64,000 bases of DNA from Pseudoips prasinana. Taxonomy: Eukaryota; Arthropoda; Insecta; Lepidoptera; Nolidae. Of the stretch, positions 43,143 to 55,515 are shown piece by piece. The stretch lies in the NCBI GenBank assembly GCA_951640165.1, contig OX621266.1, positions 3,100,001 through 3,164,000 on the forward strand, written 5' to 3'. Made by a program: the position numbers and the translations under genes. Each line of letters starts with the position of its first letter. The first letter of the stretch is position 1. Under the pieces are notes generated by a model that made no database searches, was not told the origin of the DNA, and saw only the letters and a program-made list of their open reading frames with translations.

Positions 43143-46100
43143 AAAGCATGACCTCATTTTCCTTTTAAACAAGTACAAGCCTTTAGCTTGTTCTTTAGCA
43201 GAGACTTGGTTAACGCCAAGTCTCAGCTTTCGTATGCCCCACTTCAACATTCTCAGATGTGATAGATTTCATGGCTATGGAGGGTCTGCTCTATTCATAA
43301 ATAACCGTGTCCCATTTATGTCCCTCCCAATCCCATCTTCAGCAGTTGACCAGGATATGAGTATTACTGCAGGTTGTGTTGAGGGCATCAATGTTTTTTC
43401 AATTTATATTGCCCATCCACATAGGAATTACTTAAATATATTAAGAAACCTCTTTCAGAGTCTTAGTGGTTCAATACTAGTGATGGGTGATTTTAATTGT
43501 CACCATTTTAGATGGGGATCTGAAAGCTGTGATTCCTTTGGTGAGGGTTTAGTTGAGATCTTAGACAGTTTAAATCTCTGTGTTTTAAACAATGGCTGTC
43601 CAACTCGCAGATCTCTTCCTGGACAACATAAAAGCTGTGTGGATTTGACTTTTTGCCCTATTGATATTGCAGCTTCTGCTCATTGGCAATGCACTAGTTT
43701 AACACATGGCAATGATCATTATCCTATAGTAATATCTTTGGCTGGAAAAACTTATTTAGAGAAAGTTGCGCCTCCACTTCTGAAGTATAACTTATGTAAA
43801 CCAGATTGGAGTAGATATTCTTCATTATTGGATGTTAAAATTGACACTCTTCCAAATTTAAACTCTCAAGTTTTAAGTAATAATGATCACCGCCATGTTA
43901 AAAACTGCTATGATTTGTTAGTCTCTTCCATATCTGAAACAGCAGATTCTTGCTTCCCATTAAAAAATAGTGCTTGCAATAAAATACCATCCCCTCCATG
44001 GTGGGATCATGAGTGCACTACTATTGTTAGGGAGAGGAAGGAGATTGAATTGTTATACAACTCAGAGATGAACAATGACAATCTGACATTATATAAACAT
44101 GCACTAGCCAAATCAAAAAGATTACTTCGTAAGAAGAAACGGGAGGGTTGGGTTAAGTTTTGCTCTTCATTGTCCCCTGCTACGCCTGCATCTGTTGTAT
44201 GGAAACATATTAGTAGATTTAGGCGTGGCTGTGCTCTATCTAATACCTCACCTATTACTAGGGAAGTTGCAGAACAATTTTTTAATAAGATTGCGCATCC
44301 ATATGTCCCAACAGAAACAGAGGTCTCATACTTGCCTATGGAAAATGTGTCTACAGACCCTTTAGACTTGCCATTCTCTATGAATGAGTTCACTGATATT
44401 TTGAGACATGTCCGTGACTCAGCTCCAGGCATAAATGGCCTACCTTATTCTTTCATAGTTAATTCTACACAAAAAACCAAGGAATACCTTTTAAATATTA
44501 TTAATTTCTGTTTTAATTTTGGCTGGGTTCCTGATCAGTGGAAGACACAAATAATCATCCCTCTAGTTAAGCCTGGCAAACATGCTGATGATCCAAATGG
44601 TCTTCGACTAATTGCTTTATCCTCAGTGATGGCAAAACTATTGGAGCATTTAATAAAAACTCGGTTGGAATGGTTTGTGGAATCCAGAAATTTAATACCA
44701 AGTTCCCAATTTGGCTTTAGGAAAGGTCTTGGTACCTATGATAGTGTTGGGGTTTTGGTGACAGACATTCGTTTATCCTTTTCTAAAAATGAATCTTTAG
44801 TCGCAGCTTTCTTGGACATATCCTCAGCTTATGATAGTGTTCATCTTCCCACCCTCAGGCAAAAGTTGCTACAGCTGAGAGTTCCGGTTAAGATGATCCA
44901 TTGCATTTTCAGTTTACTTATGTCTCGTTCCCTGGTATTGAGAGTCCAGGGTGAGGATTTTGTTGCTAGAAAGACTTGGAGAGGCTTACCGCAAGGCTCA
45001 GTTCTAAGCCCTTTGTTGTTTAATCTCTACACGGCTGATGTTGGGTCATGTCTAAATGCAAACTGTCGTATTTTGCAATATGCCGATGACATGGCCCTAT
45101 ATGTGATTAATACCTCTATCGAGAGTGCAGCGTCTTCCATTTGTAGATACAAATCCCCGGACAGATCCCTGGACTCCCTATATCAGTGGTCAGTAAAGCA
45201 TGGCCTTAGTTTGTCTGTTACCAAAAGTTCAGCAGTTATTTTTTACCGCAAAAGAAGTATCCCACAAGTAACAATTAGTATCAATAGTGAAAATATTCCA
45301 ATTGTCCCCAAAGTAAAATTTTTAGGTGTCTTTTTGGACTCCAAACTAACTGGTTTACACCATATAAACTACTTAGTTCAACGGTGTGAGAGAGTTGTAC
45401 CAATATTGAAAGCTCTTGCAGGAGTTTGGTGGGGTGCTCACCCATATACTATGAAGTTGGTGTATAACGCTTTAGTACGCAGTATAATGGACTATGGGAG
45501 TTTTCTTATGGTGCCTTGTAATAAAGGGGCCCTATCTAGGTTAGATAAGATCCAATCTATGTGCCTCCGCATCATATCTGGATGCATGAAGTCTTCTCCC
45601 ATCAATGCGTTACAGGTTGAGTGTGCTGATCCCCCTTTGGCCCTAAGGAGACAGTTTTTAGCATCGCGGTTTGTATCCAAAATTGTAACTCAGTCCCCTC
45701 AGTCCTCACCCTTTAATTAACATGTTATTTGAGTTAAGTATGCAATTTAGAGAGGCAACATATTGGCGCAATAAAGATATTCCATTAGTTCTGGTTCCCT
45801 TTCAAAAGTATCAAAATTTTGTGATCCCTATGGTTAAGTTTCCAAGACTACCACTGTATAGTTTTGACTTTGAAGTTTTATGTTTTAAACCAGTAATTTA
45901 CTTTGATATTAGTATCTCAAAAACTTCCCCCGTTGCGGACATGATATTCAATGAGATGATTAGGGAAAGGTGGAGTGGTTTTGAAAGATTTTACACTGAT
46001 GCTTCAAAATTGTCGGAAACTAAGCCTGTTGGAGTTGCAGTGTATTACCAAACATCTAGCATCATTTTAAAATATAGGTGTCCTAAGGAGTCTTCAGTAT

Positions 46101-46170
46101 TTACTGGAGAATGTGTGGCTATATTGGAAGCATGTCGCTTTATAGAGTGTGACTTTCTAACCACTACTCC
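43090..46170 (+). pseudogene. LINE B ORF2: EN and RT intact, RNase H cut
   Basis: The first 877 codons are open (43090-45720): EN with VQWNMRS, AETWL, GDFNCHHFRW and GNDHYP; PPWWDHEC; RT with FLDISSAYDS, GLPQGSVLSP and LQYADDMALY. One base shift near 45700 passes to the frame from 45722, which carries the start of RNase H (FYTDASK, FTGECVAILEA). The RNase H is then replaced by BEL/Pao sequence. In LINE A the matching endonuclease Asn is lost; here it is present. One change is GLRLIALSS where RT block usually reads YRPIALSS. Confidence 0.8.
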
Positions 46171-46516
46171 GCTTAAATACTTTCCAGCTAAAGATATTAC
46201 AGAGGACAGGTTACATTTATTGTCTCGGATAGAGTTATTAGATAAGTTAGTACAATCATTTTGGAAAGGGTGGAGAAAGGAGTATTTGCATACTCTACAG
46301 TCGAGACAAAAGTGGAATACTGCTAGTTATCCCATTACTGTTGGGACAGTAGTAGTTTTGATTGCCGAGAATTCGCCACCCTTACATTGGCCATTAGGTA
46401 TTGTTGAGGAGGTTTTCCCAGGTTCAAATGGAGTTGTTCGGATAGTAAAAGTAAGAACGTCTACGGGCGTATATCATAGACCGGTAGTACGGCTTTGTCC
46501 TTTACCTAACCAATAG
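46165..46516 (+). pseudogene. C-terminus of a BEL/Pao pol (integrase end)
   Basis: About 115 residues in frame with the LINE upstream: KDITEDRLHLLSRI, SFWKGWRKEYLHTLQSRQKW, PPLHWPLGIVEEVFPGSNGV, YHRPVVRLCPLP. This is the conserved tail of BEL/Pao integrase after the catalytic core. All upstream pol is missing. It is followed 120 bp later by a purine tract and LTR, as at the 3' end of such an element. Confidence 0.85.
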
Positions 46517-46637
46517 GAAGGGCAAGAATGTTGTACTTAGGCAAGTTAGTTTAGTTAGTTAATTCGTTACTTTATTTAGTTTAGCTCTAGTTATTTTAGC
46601 AGTTTTTTTTGTTTTCGAAGTAATTCGGATTACTTCA

Positions 46638-46648
46638 AGGGGAGGGGT
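46638..46648 (+). promoter_or_regulatory. BEL/Pao polypurine tract
   Basis: AAGGGGAGGGG just before the LTR start; it primes plus-strand DNA in LTR elements. Confidence 0.65.
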
Positions 46649-46654
46649 AAATGG

Positions 46655-47017
46655 TGTTGCTAGATGGCTGTGTGTGTGTGACTCCTAACCGCTACCCCTG
46701 CTATCCCCTCTTCTACCTCAATTAGCTGTCCGCACGCGCCGCGATCGGTTGCGCGTTTCCGCCGTGGGTGTTAAAATAAACCATAATAGATGATTGTGTT
46801 TGCCTGTGTTCCAATTACGCATAATATATATAGAAGTGTCGTCAATCATCGCTGCTGGCTCGGGATAAGGAGAATCCAGGACTACGAAAGCGTTGAGGTT
46901 CCATCTAACCTAATTCCAAGTAAGTCCTGAATATACCTAACCCTGATCACACACACAGTTCGATAATATAGTACAATAAAATCAAAATTTTAGATACAGT
47001 CCACTCAAATTACACCA
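46655..47017 (+). repeat. BEL/Pao LTR, flanked by pol and by a gag leader
   Basis: Starts TGTTGCTAGATGG after the purine tract; has AATAAA at about 46776; the end is placed at ...AATTACACCA because a primer-site-like TTGGTCCGTCGAACC follows. Limits are inferred from these neighbours: no second LTR copy is in the window to confirm them. Confidence 0.5.
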
Positions 47018-47020
47018 TTT

Positions 47021-47040
47021 TTTTGGTCCGTCGAACCGAG
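47021..47040 (+). promoter_or_regulatory. Candidate BEL/Pao primer binding site
   Basis: TTTTGGTCCGTCGAACCGAG directly after the inferred LTR end. As I recall, TGGTCC.TCGA.CC-like sequence is typical just inside BEL/Pao 5' LTRs. Confidence 0.45.
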
Positions 47041-47601
47041 GATAGTTATAGAAATAGTAAACTTCAATTCATAACGTGGTTAGTTCAACGCCATTTTGAT
47101 TTAGAGGTTAGCAATTAGCGAAGCATATCTGTAATTTCACCGAAATATTCATCTCAGTGGCTAGTAGACTTGGGGAATTTTCGGTAATAGAATTTATCCT
47201 TAGGTATTTTACAATAACTTAGCTTATAAATCAAATAGTAACAGTAGTCGATGAGATTAATTCTGGTTGGAAGGTATTTAAGTTACAAATAGGCACATAG
47301 TTCACCAAGAACTCAAAGTGGTTAGATTAGATACCTTTCTCATTAATCTCATTATTCATTCATAGTGCATTTGTACAAAATACTTGATTTCATAATATCT
47401 ATGTCGATAGTAGGATTTAGAAGTTGTGAGATTAGGTATAAAATGCATCGGTACATGAACCCATTATAAGGTATTCTTGTGAAATTATAATACCTGCATA
47501 TAATTAGTTAAATAGTTATTCATAAACCATAGGCTCGGGCGGCTCGTCATTGAGACCGGTTAGCCGGCCGTCTTTTGTTTACGTTATCATTGCATCGCAT
47601 G
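47041..47601 (+). other. BEL/Pao leader, left of the Gypsy insertion
   Basis: No ORF. Read with 61463-61827, it forms a leader of about 950 bp between LTR and gag, cut by the Gypsy element at CATG. Confidence 0.5.
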
Positions 47602-47962
47602 ACATACGAATACGCCAGCCAGAGGGTTTAAAAAAACCCAGATGATTATACTTATACTTTAATTAATATAAAAATTGAATATTACAATTTGAACTTAGCG
47701 TCTAGACTCGGACGATGGTGGTACCGAAGTGAAATACATATTAATAATTACATTATAACGAATGTGGGAAAAAGGTAAAGCGCACATCTTCTGTCAGCAA
47801 TAATGAAGTAGGTGCTAGGTTACACGAGGCGGCGACACGGGGCGGCGACACGAGGCACAAGCTCAGCAATTACGACACTTGCGTATGATGAAATATAAGT
47901 GTGTGAAGTAAACTGCATCACGCCGCTACTCAGCATATTCGGTGTAGGCAGGACACGTAACT
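47602..47962 (-). repeat. 3' LTR of the errantivirus-like element
   Basis: Minus strand AGTTACGTGTCC ... CGTATGT. It is almost identical to 61097-61458 (one A more or less in an A-run, about 361 against 362 bp), so the insertion is young. An AGTTA start is common among errantivirus LTRs. Confidence 0.9.
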
Positions 47963-47973
47963 CCTCCCCCCTC
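47963..47973 (-). promoter_or_regulatory. Polypurine tract
   Basis: Minus strand GAGGGGGGAGG abutting AGTTACG of the 3' LTR. Confidence 0.85.
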
Positions 47974-47983
47974 AGAACAGCAA

Positions 47984-48705
47984 CTATTCGAGAACTTTGA
48001 GTGAGAAAGTTGCTGGAATATTCCTCTCTGGATTCGATATACTTTGGGTATCATAGGTGATCTCTTCTGTTTTAGATTCTACAGCAACTAATTTAGTGCG
48101 TTGTCTGTAGCGGCGAACAGCGATGACGAATACGAGTACGGCTGCACCGAATAACATTCCGTAGAAAGGGATAGTTGTATGGTATAGTGTTTCTTTCTGC
48201 TCTACGGGTTTTATATGTATTGGATGCTGAAGTAAGATCTTGTCTTCGATATTATGTAGATTTTTCAGGTTTATAGTGCTGAGCTTGAAATGCGGGATGA
48301 CTGTAGATTGATTGACATAAAAATTTGGCGAAATCTCCGCTATTTGAAAACGTTTTATAAGTAGCCTCGTTGTTCTCTCGGACGATTACTGATTCCTTCC
48401 CCAGATATGATGTTGATTAAACTTCGGGCATTCAGCCTCCATGTACATGAAGGTTTTTCCGTCGGTTGCTATATAGGGATATGGGGAATAAGATTTCGGA
48501 AGGATTTGTGAGGGGCATTGCAATTGGAAAGTAAATGGAGAAATGACCGGAATTCTAAATACAAAACTATTCTATTATCTGAATAAAAATAACTATGTAT
48601 TATGATTTTGTGGTATTCCCTCAAATCTGTCCATAATATCTGATTGTGACTATATATAGTTTTCAAATGAATGACAATTCCTCTTAAAATATCAAAGCTT
48701 AACAT
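47984..48705 (-). pseudogene. Truncated env remnant
   Basis: Two frames remain. The first (48705-48469, about 78 codons) has a YSDNRIVLYLEF-like stretch that I associate with the middle of insect errantivirus envelope proteins. The second (from about 48230 to a stop at 47984) carries a hydrophobic membrane-anchor segment followed by a short basic tail, as at the end of such fusion-type glycoproteins. The N-terminal and fusion regions are absent and frames are shifted, so no envelope can be made. Full-length insect env genes are several times longer. Confidence 0.65.
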
Positions 48706-48866
48706 ACTATGATATGTGCTTGATGCACGAATAAAAAATTAAACTATGTATATTCTATCCTAATTAATGCTGTAAGCATTTTAACGTATTATATAGCTAA
48801 AAGTTAATTAAACCTAACAAACTGAAATAAATTTATATTTTATTATATATGAGCTATTCTAGTGCC

Positions 48867-51800
48867 TTAGTCAGGTGGGCGGTCCAAGTTACCAGAAGTA
48901 GTCTGTAACAATTTTGATGATTTAGGGATACGTTTAAGTCGATTTTTGGCAATGGGGCCTCTCTTTTTAGACGTGTATATATGTATCGGTAAGTCAGCTA
49001 GCACGGTATCATGCGTATAACGGGATGCGGTCTTTTGTCGGCTTGCCAATGGGTTGGTAATAAATACTTGTTGATCGGGTTGGTACTCAATTTCTGGTTC
49101 ACGGGTCTTATTACGGTTTTTGATTAAATTAGTGCGATTTTCCAAAGAAGACTCATTTATTAAATTATATACGGTCTTCATTTGCTCGCGATGATTTAAA
49201 ATATATTGTTGCATTAAGTGCTCGGATAAATCTAAACTTAGGGGGTCACGAGGGTCAAAATGACCTCGAATTATATCGTGGGGTCTACATTTCGAAAAAC
49301 TATGTATTGAACTATTGTACGCTAGTAATGCATAAGGCATTAGATTAATGATAGGTTCATTTTTTCGCTCAAGTTGTAAAATTCGCAAATGCTCTAACAA
49401 TGTAAGGTGAAACCGTTCAATTATTCCGTTATCGTTCAGTGAATGAGCTAAAGTTCTGTGATGTATTATTTTATGCAGTCTTACGAATTCTGAAAAAAGT
49501 TGGTTCGTAAATTCCGTACCATTGTCTGTAATAATAGTCATGGGGAGTCCGTGATGAGTACAGTAAGTCAATAGGGCTTGTAAAATACTGACAGCCGTAC
49601 CATCTCTCAAATGGTACGCTTGCCCATATTTCGAAAAAACATCCATAAATGTTAAATATTTTTCGTTTTGTACAGTAAAAAGGTCTAAATGCACTCTTTC
49701 TAAGGGTTTTGTTGCGGGTGGAACTACATTAAATTGGGGTCTAATTGGATTGCGGTCATACTTTGATTGCCCACATATTGTGCATTCATTAATATATTTA
49801 GTGATTTCCTCTTTCATTTTAGGCCAAAAATATCTACGGGATAGAGCGAAATAGCACTCAGTTATGCCACGATGATTGGTTTTGCCTTCGTGGTAATGTT
49901 TTATTATTTCCTGCTGTTTTAAGTATTCTTTTACATCCTCTAATTCGTTTTTAGTGAGAACTAAGTTCATAGATGAACTTTTAAAATTATTTTGAATAAT
50001 CGGAATAATTGAATACATCCCTAAGGGTGGTGTAATTTTAATAGCAGTTTTCACTTTTGGATTTACGTATTCTTTTATTGCATTTACTACGTCATGTTCT
50101 AAGTTAGATTCGGAAACTTGTATAAAGGTACGCGTGTGCATGTCAAAGGGTTTTGTAGCGGTCGGACGTCGTTTAATGTCACCTACTATCGTGAAACATA
50201 TTTGTCTATGAAACTTATTTAATGGTTCGTCTGTTATGGGGATTTCTAGGATGGGGTTTTCATCACTAGTATGGACGGTAACTGTCGTAGAACCTGATTG
50301 AGATGGAGGTTTTTCAGTTGGGTTAACTATAAGCGATTCGGTTTCCTCATTGTTTAATTGTATTCGGGACAATGCGTCGGCATTTGTGTTAGATTTCCCT
50401 TTTTTGTACACTATTGTATAGTCATATTCACTTAGTTTAAGGCGCCATCTGGTCAATCTAGAGTTAGGTTCCTTTAAATTCATTATCCACGAAGCGGCTT
50501 GTGGTCAGTGATAATTTTAAACTTACGACCAAAAAGATATGGCCTAAAGTATTTGGTCGCCCATACTATAGCTAAAAGCTCCTTCTCAATGGTACTATAA
50601 TTTACTTCGCTGTCATTGAGAGTTCTGGATGCATAACAGATGGGTTTATCTGATCCCACCGGACCTTGAGAGAGGATAGCTCCAATTGCTACATTTGAAG
50701 CGTCCGTAGTCAGTATGAATTCTTTAGAAAAGTCTGGGTACTGTAGTATAGGGTCATTAGTCAGTAGGGACTTACATTTTTCAAAGCAGTTTATATATTC
50801 AGAGTCTATTACAATTTTCTTCGATTTTTTCAGGCATTTAGTCATAGGTTTAGTAATATGAGCGAAGTCTGGTATGAATTTACGGTAATATCCTAGTAGT
50901 CCCAAAATTTGTTTGATTTCCCTAGGTGTCTTAGGAATGGGGTATTTTTGAATGGCTGAAATTTTTTCAGGGTTAGGTTTAATACCTTCCCTACTTATTA
51001 TATAGCCTAAATATGGTGTCTCCAGCTTTAAAAATTCTGACTTATCCATCTGTATTTTAAAGTTAGAATCACGCAATCTATTAAAAACTTTCTCTAGATT
51101 TATCATCATTTCCTGTAGAGAAGTACTGAAAACGATGATATCGTCAAGGTACACAAGACAAATTTCATTTTGAAGGCCACGGAGTACCTCGTCCATCACC
51201 CTCTGAAACGTTAAAGGGCTGTTCTTTAAACCCATGGGCATTCTCAAAAACTCGAAATGTCCGTGCTCGACAGTAAATGCTGTCTTAGAAATGTCCTCTG
51301 GATGGGTCTGAATTTGATAAAAACCTGAAGAAAGGTCTAACGTTGTAAAATATTGGCATCTACCAAGCTTGTCAAGAACGTCAGATATGTTGGGGATAGG
51401 ATACTTCCCACTAATAGTCTTGTCATTTAATTTACGATAGTCAACCACAAGTCTCCACTTTTGTTTTCCGGTCGCGTCAATTTTCTTAGGAACTACCCAT
51501 ATGGGTGAGCTCCATGCGGAGTCTGAGGGTCTTATGATCCCTTGTTCTAACATTTTAGCAATTTGGTCTTTTACCTCCTCTCGATGTACGTAAGGGTAGC
51601 GATAACTTTTGGTGTGAATAGGAATTTCGTCGGTTGTCCTAATACGATGTTTTATTTTATTAGTGAAACTAAGGGGCTCGTTATCTAAATAAAATACGTC
51701 GGCGTAACGACTACATAACTTTTCCAAATTAGCTTTTTCCTCGGCGTTTAAATGATCAGTTCGTAATTTCGATAATACCCTATTTACGCGTTGGGGGTCT

Positions 51801-52480
51801 AACTCAGTACTCGCACATTCAGTATTAAACGAATATGCTTGCAAAGGGTAATTAAAATGTTCACATGATATAATTATATCGCGGTTCGTTGGGTTTTCTA
51901 ACTCTAAGATACCTATTTCATCGGTAACATTAGTAATGCATTCATGAACAATGCAATGACACATGATCTGCTCGTTCACGTATACGTCACCGTCATAGTT
52001 ATACATCGGTACTTTTACCAATCTACTGGAATGGGCAGGAATTATTTCCTGAGAATTTAAAGTTCTACACTTATACAGTAACATAGGTATGCTTGTATTT
52101 TCTGTGATTAAAAAGTTATGTTTTAAATCTATTTGGCAGTTGTTTAAAATATCTAACCCTAAAAGTCCATCGAAATGATTATGGAATCTATAGACGAATA
52201 ACTTAATTAATTTTTGTTCGTTAAATTCGGAGAAATTAGGCAACGTTATAGAAAAATCATGTACAGTAGTTGAACGAGAACTGGTTACCTCAAAGGGGTC
52301 AACATTTAAGGGGATGTGTGAAAAAAAATTTTCGACAGCCTCGGGGCTTATAAAAGACTGGTTTGCCCCGGTATCTACCAGTAATTTGAGTGGGGGGTCC
52401 GCTATCTGTATATAACGAAGTTCCCGTTTAGTTTGTAAATTTAATTCTATTCTGGTTCGGTTCTCGTCAAAGCCTTGTGA
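48867..52480 (-). pseudogene. Gypsy pol: protease, RT, RNase H, integrase, one frameshift
   Basis: The frame opens inside the end of gag in the -1 frame and has protease DTGANQSF (about 52380), RT with VDYRKLNDKT, FTTLDLSSGFYQI, MPMGLKNSP and VYLDDIIVFS, then RNase H up to DHKPLR. One base is missing near 50490, producing a TAA at 50483-50485. The next frame continues MNLKEPNSRLTRW and NADALSR, then integrase with an HHCC finger (H..H..C-TIC), core HLDLF, TDNGTEF and GIIERFH, and no chromodomain. Gypsy order throughout. Without the shift pol would be complete. Confidence 0.9.
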
Positions 52481-53619
52481 AAATCCGAGTCGTCATATGT
52501 CATATCGTACTGTCTGTCGTCCTGACTGTATTGGTTATAATTGTCCATATAATTGTTATCGTCGCAAGAAAGATACTCGACACCGTTGTCGTCATAGTAG
52601 TCGGGATAGTATAATAAGTCGTTATTAGGGTCGGCGGTCATGTTGAAATTAAGTTGTTGGGATTTTAAATAATTTGTGGGTGGCGGATTGCCAGATTTCT
52701 GCCAATCATGTCCTCTAATGGTTGGTGGAAGGGTTTTTTGAATAAAATGACTGACACCACTCATCGGCTTGGGCCCAGATGAATGTGGTTGTTCAACTCT
52801 TTGGGGTAGCTTGAAGACGTTACTACGGGGGTTGTAATTCGGTGGAGGTGCGCGAAATATTTGTTGAGTACGATTATACATAGGGGCTCGCGATTGCGGT
52901 TGCCCTGGTGGGTGGTTAAATTTAAACGCGGATTTCCATTGCGGGGGTTGCGGGGGCTGTGATGGCATCTGCATTTGTGTAGGCATGCTCCAACTGGGAC
53001 CTAAATAAGTGGAAGGTGAAATATGTACAGTACCTGCAGATCTCGAAAAATTCGGCTGTTGCGCGTAATGCGCTAAATGTGCGTTGCGCCTATCGGCTAC
53101 CGGCTCACTTCTCTGCTGTAGGTACAATACATTTTGTTCATCGTTGACAAATTCCAAAGCCTTCTCCATTGATTCGGGTCTCATGCATCTGATACGGGAC
53201 CCTAAAGGTTCTTTAAGACCTCTAATAAAAGCTTTTAATGTTAATTTTTTATACAACTCGCGTTTTGCGAGGATAGTGGTATTTAACTCATCATGTAAGG
53301 TAACATACGTCATTACCATACTGAAAAGGTTTTGGCATCTGTCATAAAATTCCTGCGGGGTGCTATTTCCTTGGGATGACATAGAAATGTCATTGTACAG
53401 GGCGGCTTCATCCCTTTTATCGGCAAAATTGCTAATTAATAATGAACGTATTTCTAGCCAACTGGACGGAATACCATTTGAATTAATTGTCGCAGCTGCA
53501 GGGCCAACAATTTTATTTAAAATGCAATTTATTAAACAAATATTGGTTAATCTAAAATTCGGGTCTTCTTTTACGTAGGCCTCAACTAACGTATTACATA
53601 CTGCGATAAACCTAGTCAA
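52447..53619 (-). pseudogene. Gypsy gag, main part
   Basis: About 390 codons from the LINE junction to TAG at 52447. The start TRFIAVCNTLVEAY continues the N-terminus found at 60712-60634. The capsid-like region includes ALYNDISMSSQ, STPQEFYDRCQNLFS and FIRGLKEPLGSRIR; a proline/glutamine-rich tail and an acidic, tyrosine-rich end follow. No zinc knuckle, as in errantivirus gag. The end overlaps pol in the -1 frame, which suits -1 ribosomal frameshifting. Confidence 0.85.
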
Positions 53620-54762
53620 AAGTCACAGGATGCGCTGGGAGTTTTCTGTGATCTCTCTAAGGCTTTCGATTGCGTTGATCATCGTACGCTCGTTGTTAAA
53701 CTGAAGTACTATGGAATATCTGGCACATCTCTTGATCTTGTGATGTCCTATTTATCGGGGCGACAACAGATGGTTTCGATAGGCGGTGCCACTTCGGCAC
53801 GTCATCCTGTGAAAATGGGGGTGCCCCAAGGATATATAAATGATCTCCCTTATCTGGTAGAGAAAGTATCAGACATAGTTTTGTTCGCTGATGATACTTC
53901 GCTCATATTTAAAGTAAATAGAAAGGATAAAGATCTTATTGAGCATAACAAAACACTCAGCTTTATATCAGAATGGTTTTCGGCAAATAATCTCTTGTTA
54001 AATGCAGGGAAAACTAAATGCATCAGGTTCTCATTGCCGAATGTGACTCAAATTGTACCAACAGTTGCACTTAATGCGAAAATATTAGATCTAGTCCCAT
54101 CGACCGTATTTTTAGGATTGACACTTGATTCAAAATTGCAATGGGGTCCTCAGATTGAAAAGTTAGCAGGTAAATTAAGTTCGGCTTCCTATGCTGTCTG
54201 GAAAATAAGGCAATTGTCAGATGAACAAACTGCTAGATTAGTGTATTTCGCGTACTTTCATAGCATTATGTCGTATGGCATTCTGCTGTGGGGTTCGGCG
54301 GCTGACATAGGTGCTATTTTTATATTGCAGAAAAGAGCAGTCAGAGCCATTTATGGTTTAGGCAGTCGCGATTCTTTGCGAAATTTGTTTAAAGAAATAA
54401 ATATACTTACTGTGCCATCGGAATATATATATCAGAATATAATGTTTGTTAGAAAAAATATTCATAATTATAAAAAGAAAAGTGAACTGCATAATATAAA
54501 TACTAGGAATAAAAACAAACTAGCCATGCCAGGCTTTAGAGTAAGCAAAACTAATAAATCATTTTTAGGAAATTGTATTAGGTTTTATAACAAGCTTCCT
54601 ACTCAAATTACTGATCTGCCTGACACAAGTTTTAAAACACATATTAAACGTATACTTATGGCTAGGGGTTATTACACCACTAAAGAGTACATCGATGACA
54701 AAGACGTCTGGCTCTCACTTCGTACCTGCACATTGCTCGCTGGAGATCTTGTAGCCATATAG
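53620..54762 (+). pseudogene. LINE reverse transcriptase, 5'-truncated with motif deletion
   Basis: About 380 codons, open from the junction: SQDALGVFCDLSKAFDCVDH, then GVPQG, then YINDLPYL, LFADDTSLIF, thumb and a C-terminal FYNKLP. Between GVPQG and YINDLP ten residues found in the relative at 55516-58527 (SILGPFLFLI) are missing, a clean 30-base deletion of an RT core block. EN and fingers are absent. Inactive. Confidence 0.85.
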
Positions 54763-54989
54763 ACATGACTGATCTGCTGTGTTACGTGAACTATCTGTAA
54801 ATGATTGCTATCATATACTTAATTTAAAATTATTGACTCTGTCTCAAAATGAATAATGTTATTGTTTCGAAGTTTTTCTTTTGTATACCTAAATATAATC
54901 TAAAATAATAAGCATTCAGACAACCGATCGAGCATATATTGTGTTTGCCTACTAAATAATTACTCTAATTGGACCAAATCCCGTGTTCA

Positions 54990-55110
54990 TGCCCGCTTGA
55001 GTATGTTTCGCCGGACCGTCTCAACTGGGTCGTGTTGAAACCGGTAGTAGATGAACCCACTGAGTTTGTTTCGCTGGGTCTTCTCAGTTGGGGCGCATTG
55101 GATCCGGTGG
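54990..55110 (+). repeat. Two tandem ~65-bp units in the LINE 3' UTR
   Basis: GAGTATGTTTCGCCGG..CGTCTCA.. CCGGTAGTAG and GAGTTTGTTTCGCTGG..TTCTCA.. CCGGTGGTAG follow one another with about 75% identity. GC-rich against AT-rich flanks. The segment is absent from the matching place at 3165-3300. Confidence 0.65.
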
Positions 55111-55515
55111 TAGCATTAAAGCGCGACCGTCGTTATTAACACAAGGTCCGTCATAATAATAATACCTTTAATATAGACAGAACCATTGACAATATGTAGT
55201 AAAAATATTAGACTTAAACTAGATAATTAAACATAATCTCTTGACAATAACTTGATACGAGCTAGCTAAATATCATTTCTGTAATAAAATAAATTTTATA
55301 AATGTTTTCATACAAGATGTACCTAAATATCTATCTTACTAGAAATAATATCTAAAGTCAAAGTCAAAGTAACTTTATTCCGTAAAAATTTTACATTTAT
55401 GTGGAATCGTCATATTTTTTTTACCCTACCGTGCAGTGCATGACGTGGCAGCTACTGAGAAACACTGCCAGAAAACTCAGTAGGAATCCTTTTTTAAAAT
55501 AAAATATACTTAAGA

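Larger units (their letters stand above)
41190..46170 (+). mobile_element. LINE B, I/R1-group, 3'-truncated at a BEL/Pao junction
   Basis: A long 5' UTR (from about 41190, start not sharply defined), ORF1 (41724-43142, broken) and ORF2 (43090-about 46170). It lacks the second half of RNase H, the 3' UTR and the tail, because the frame runs into BEL/Pao pol near 46170. A normal insertion loses its 5', not its 3', end, so a later deletion or recombination is implied. Same ORF layout and domain order as LINE A. Confidence 0.75.
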
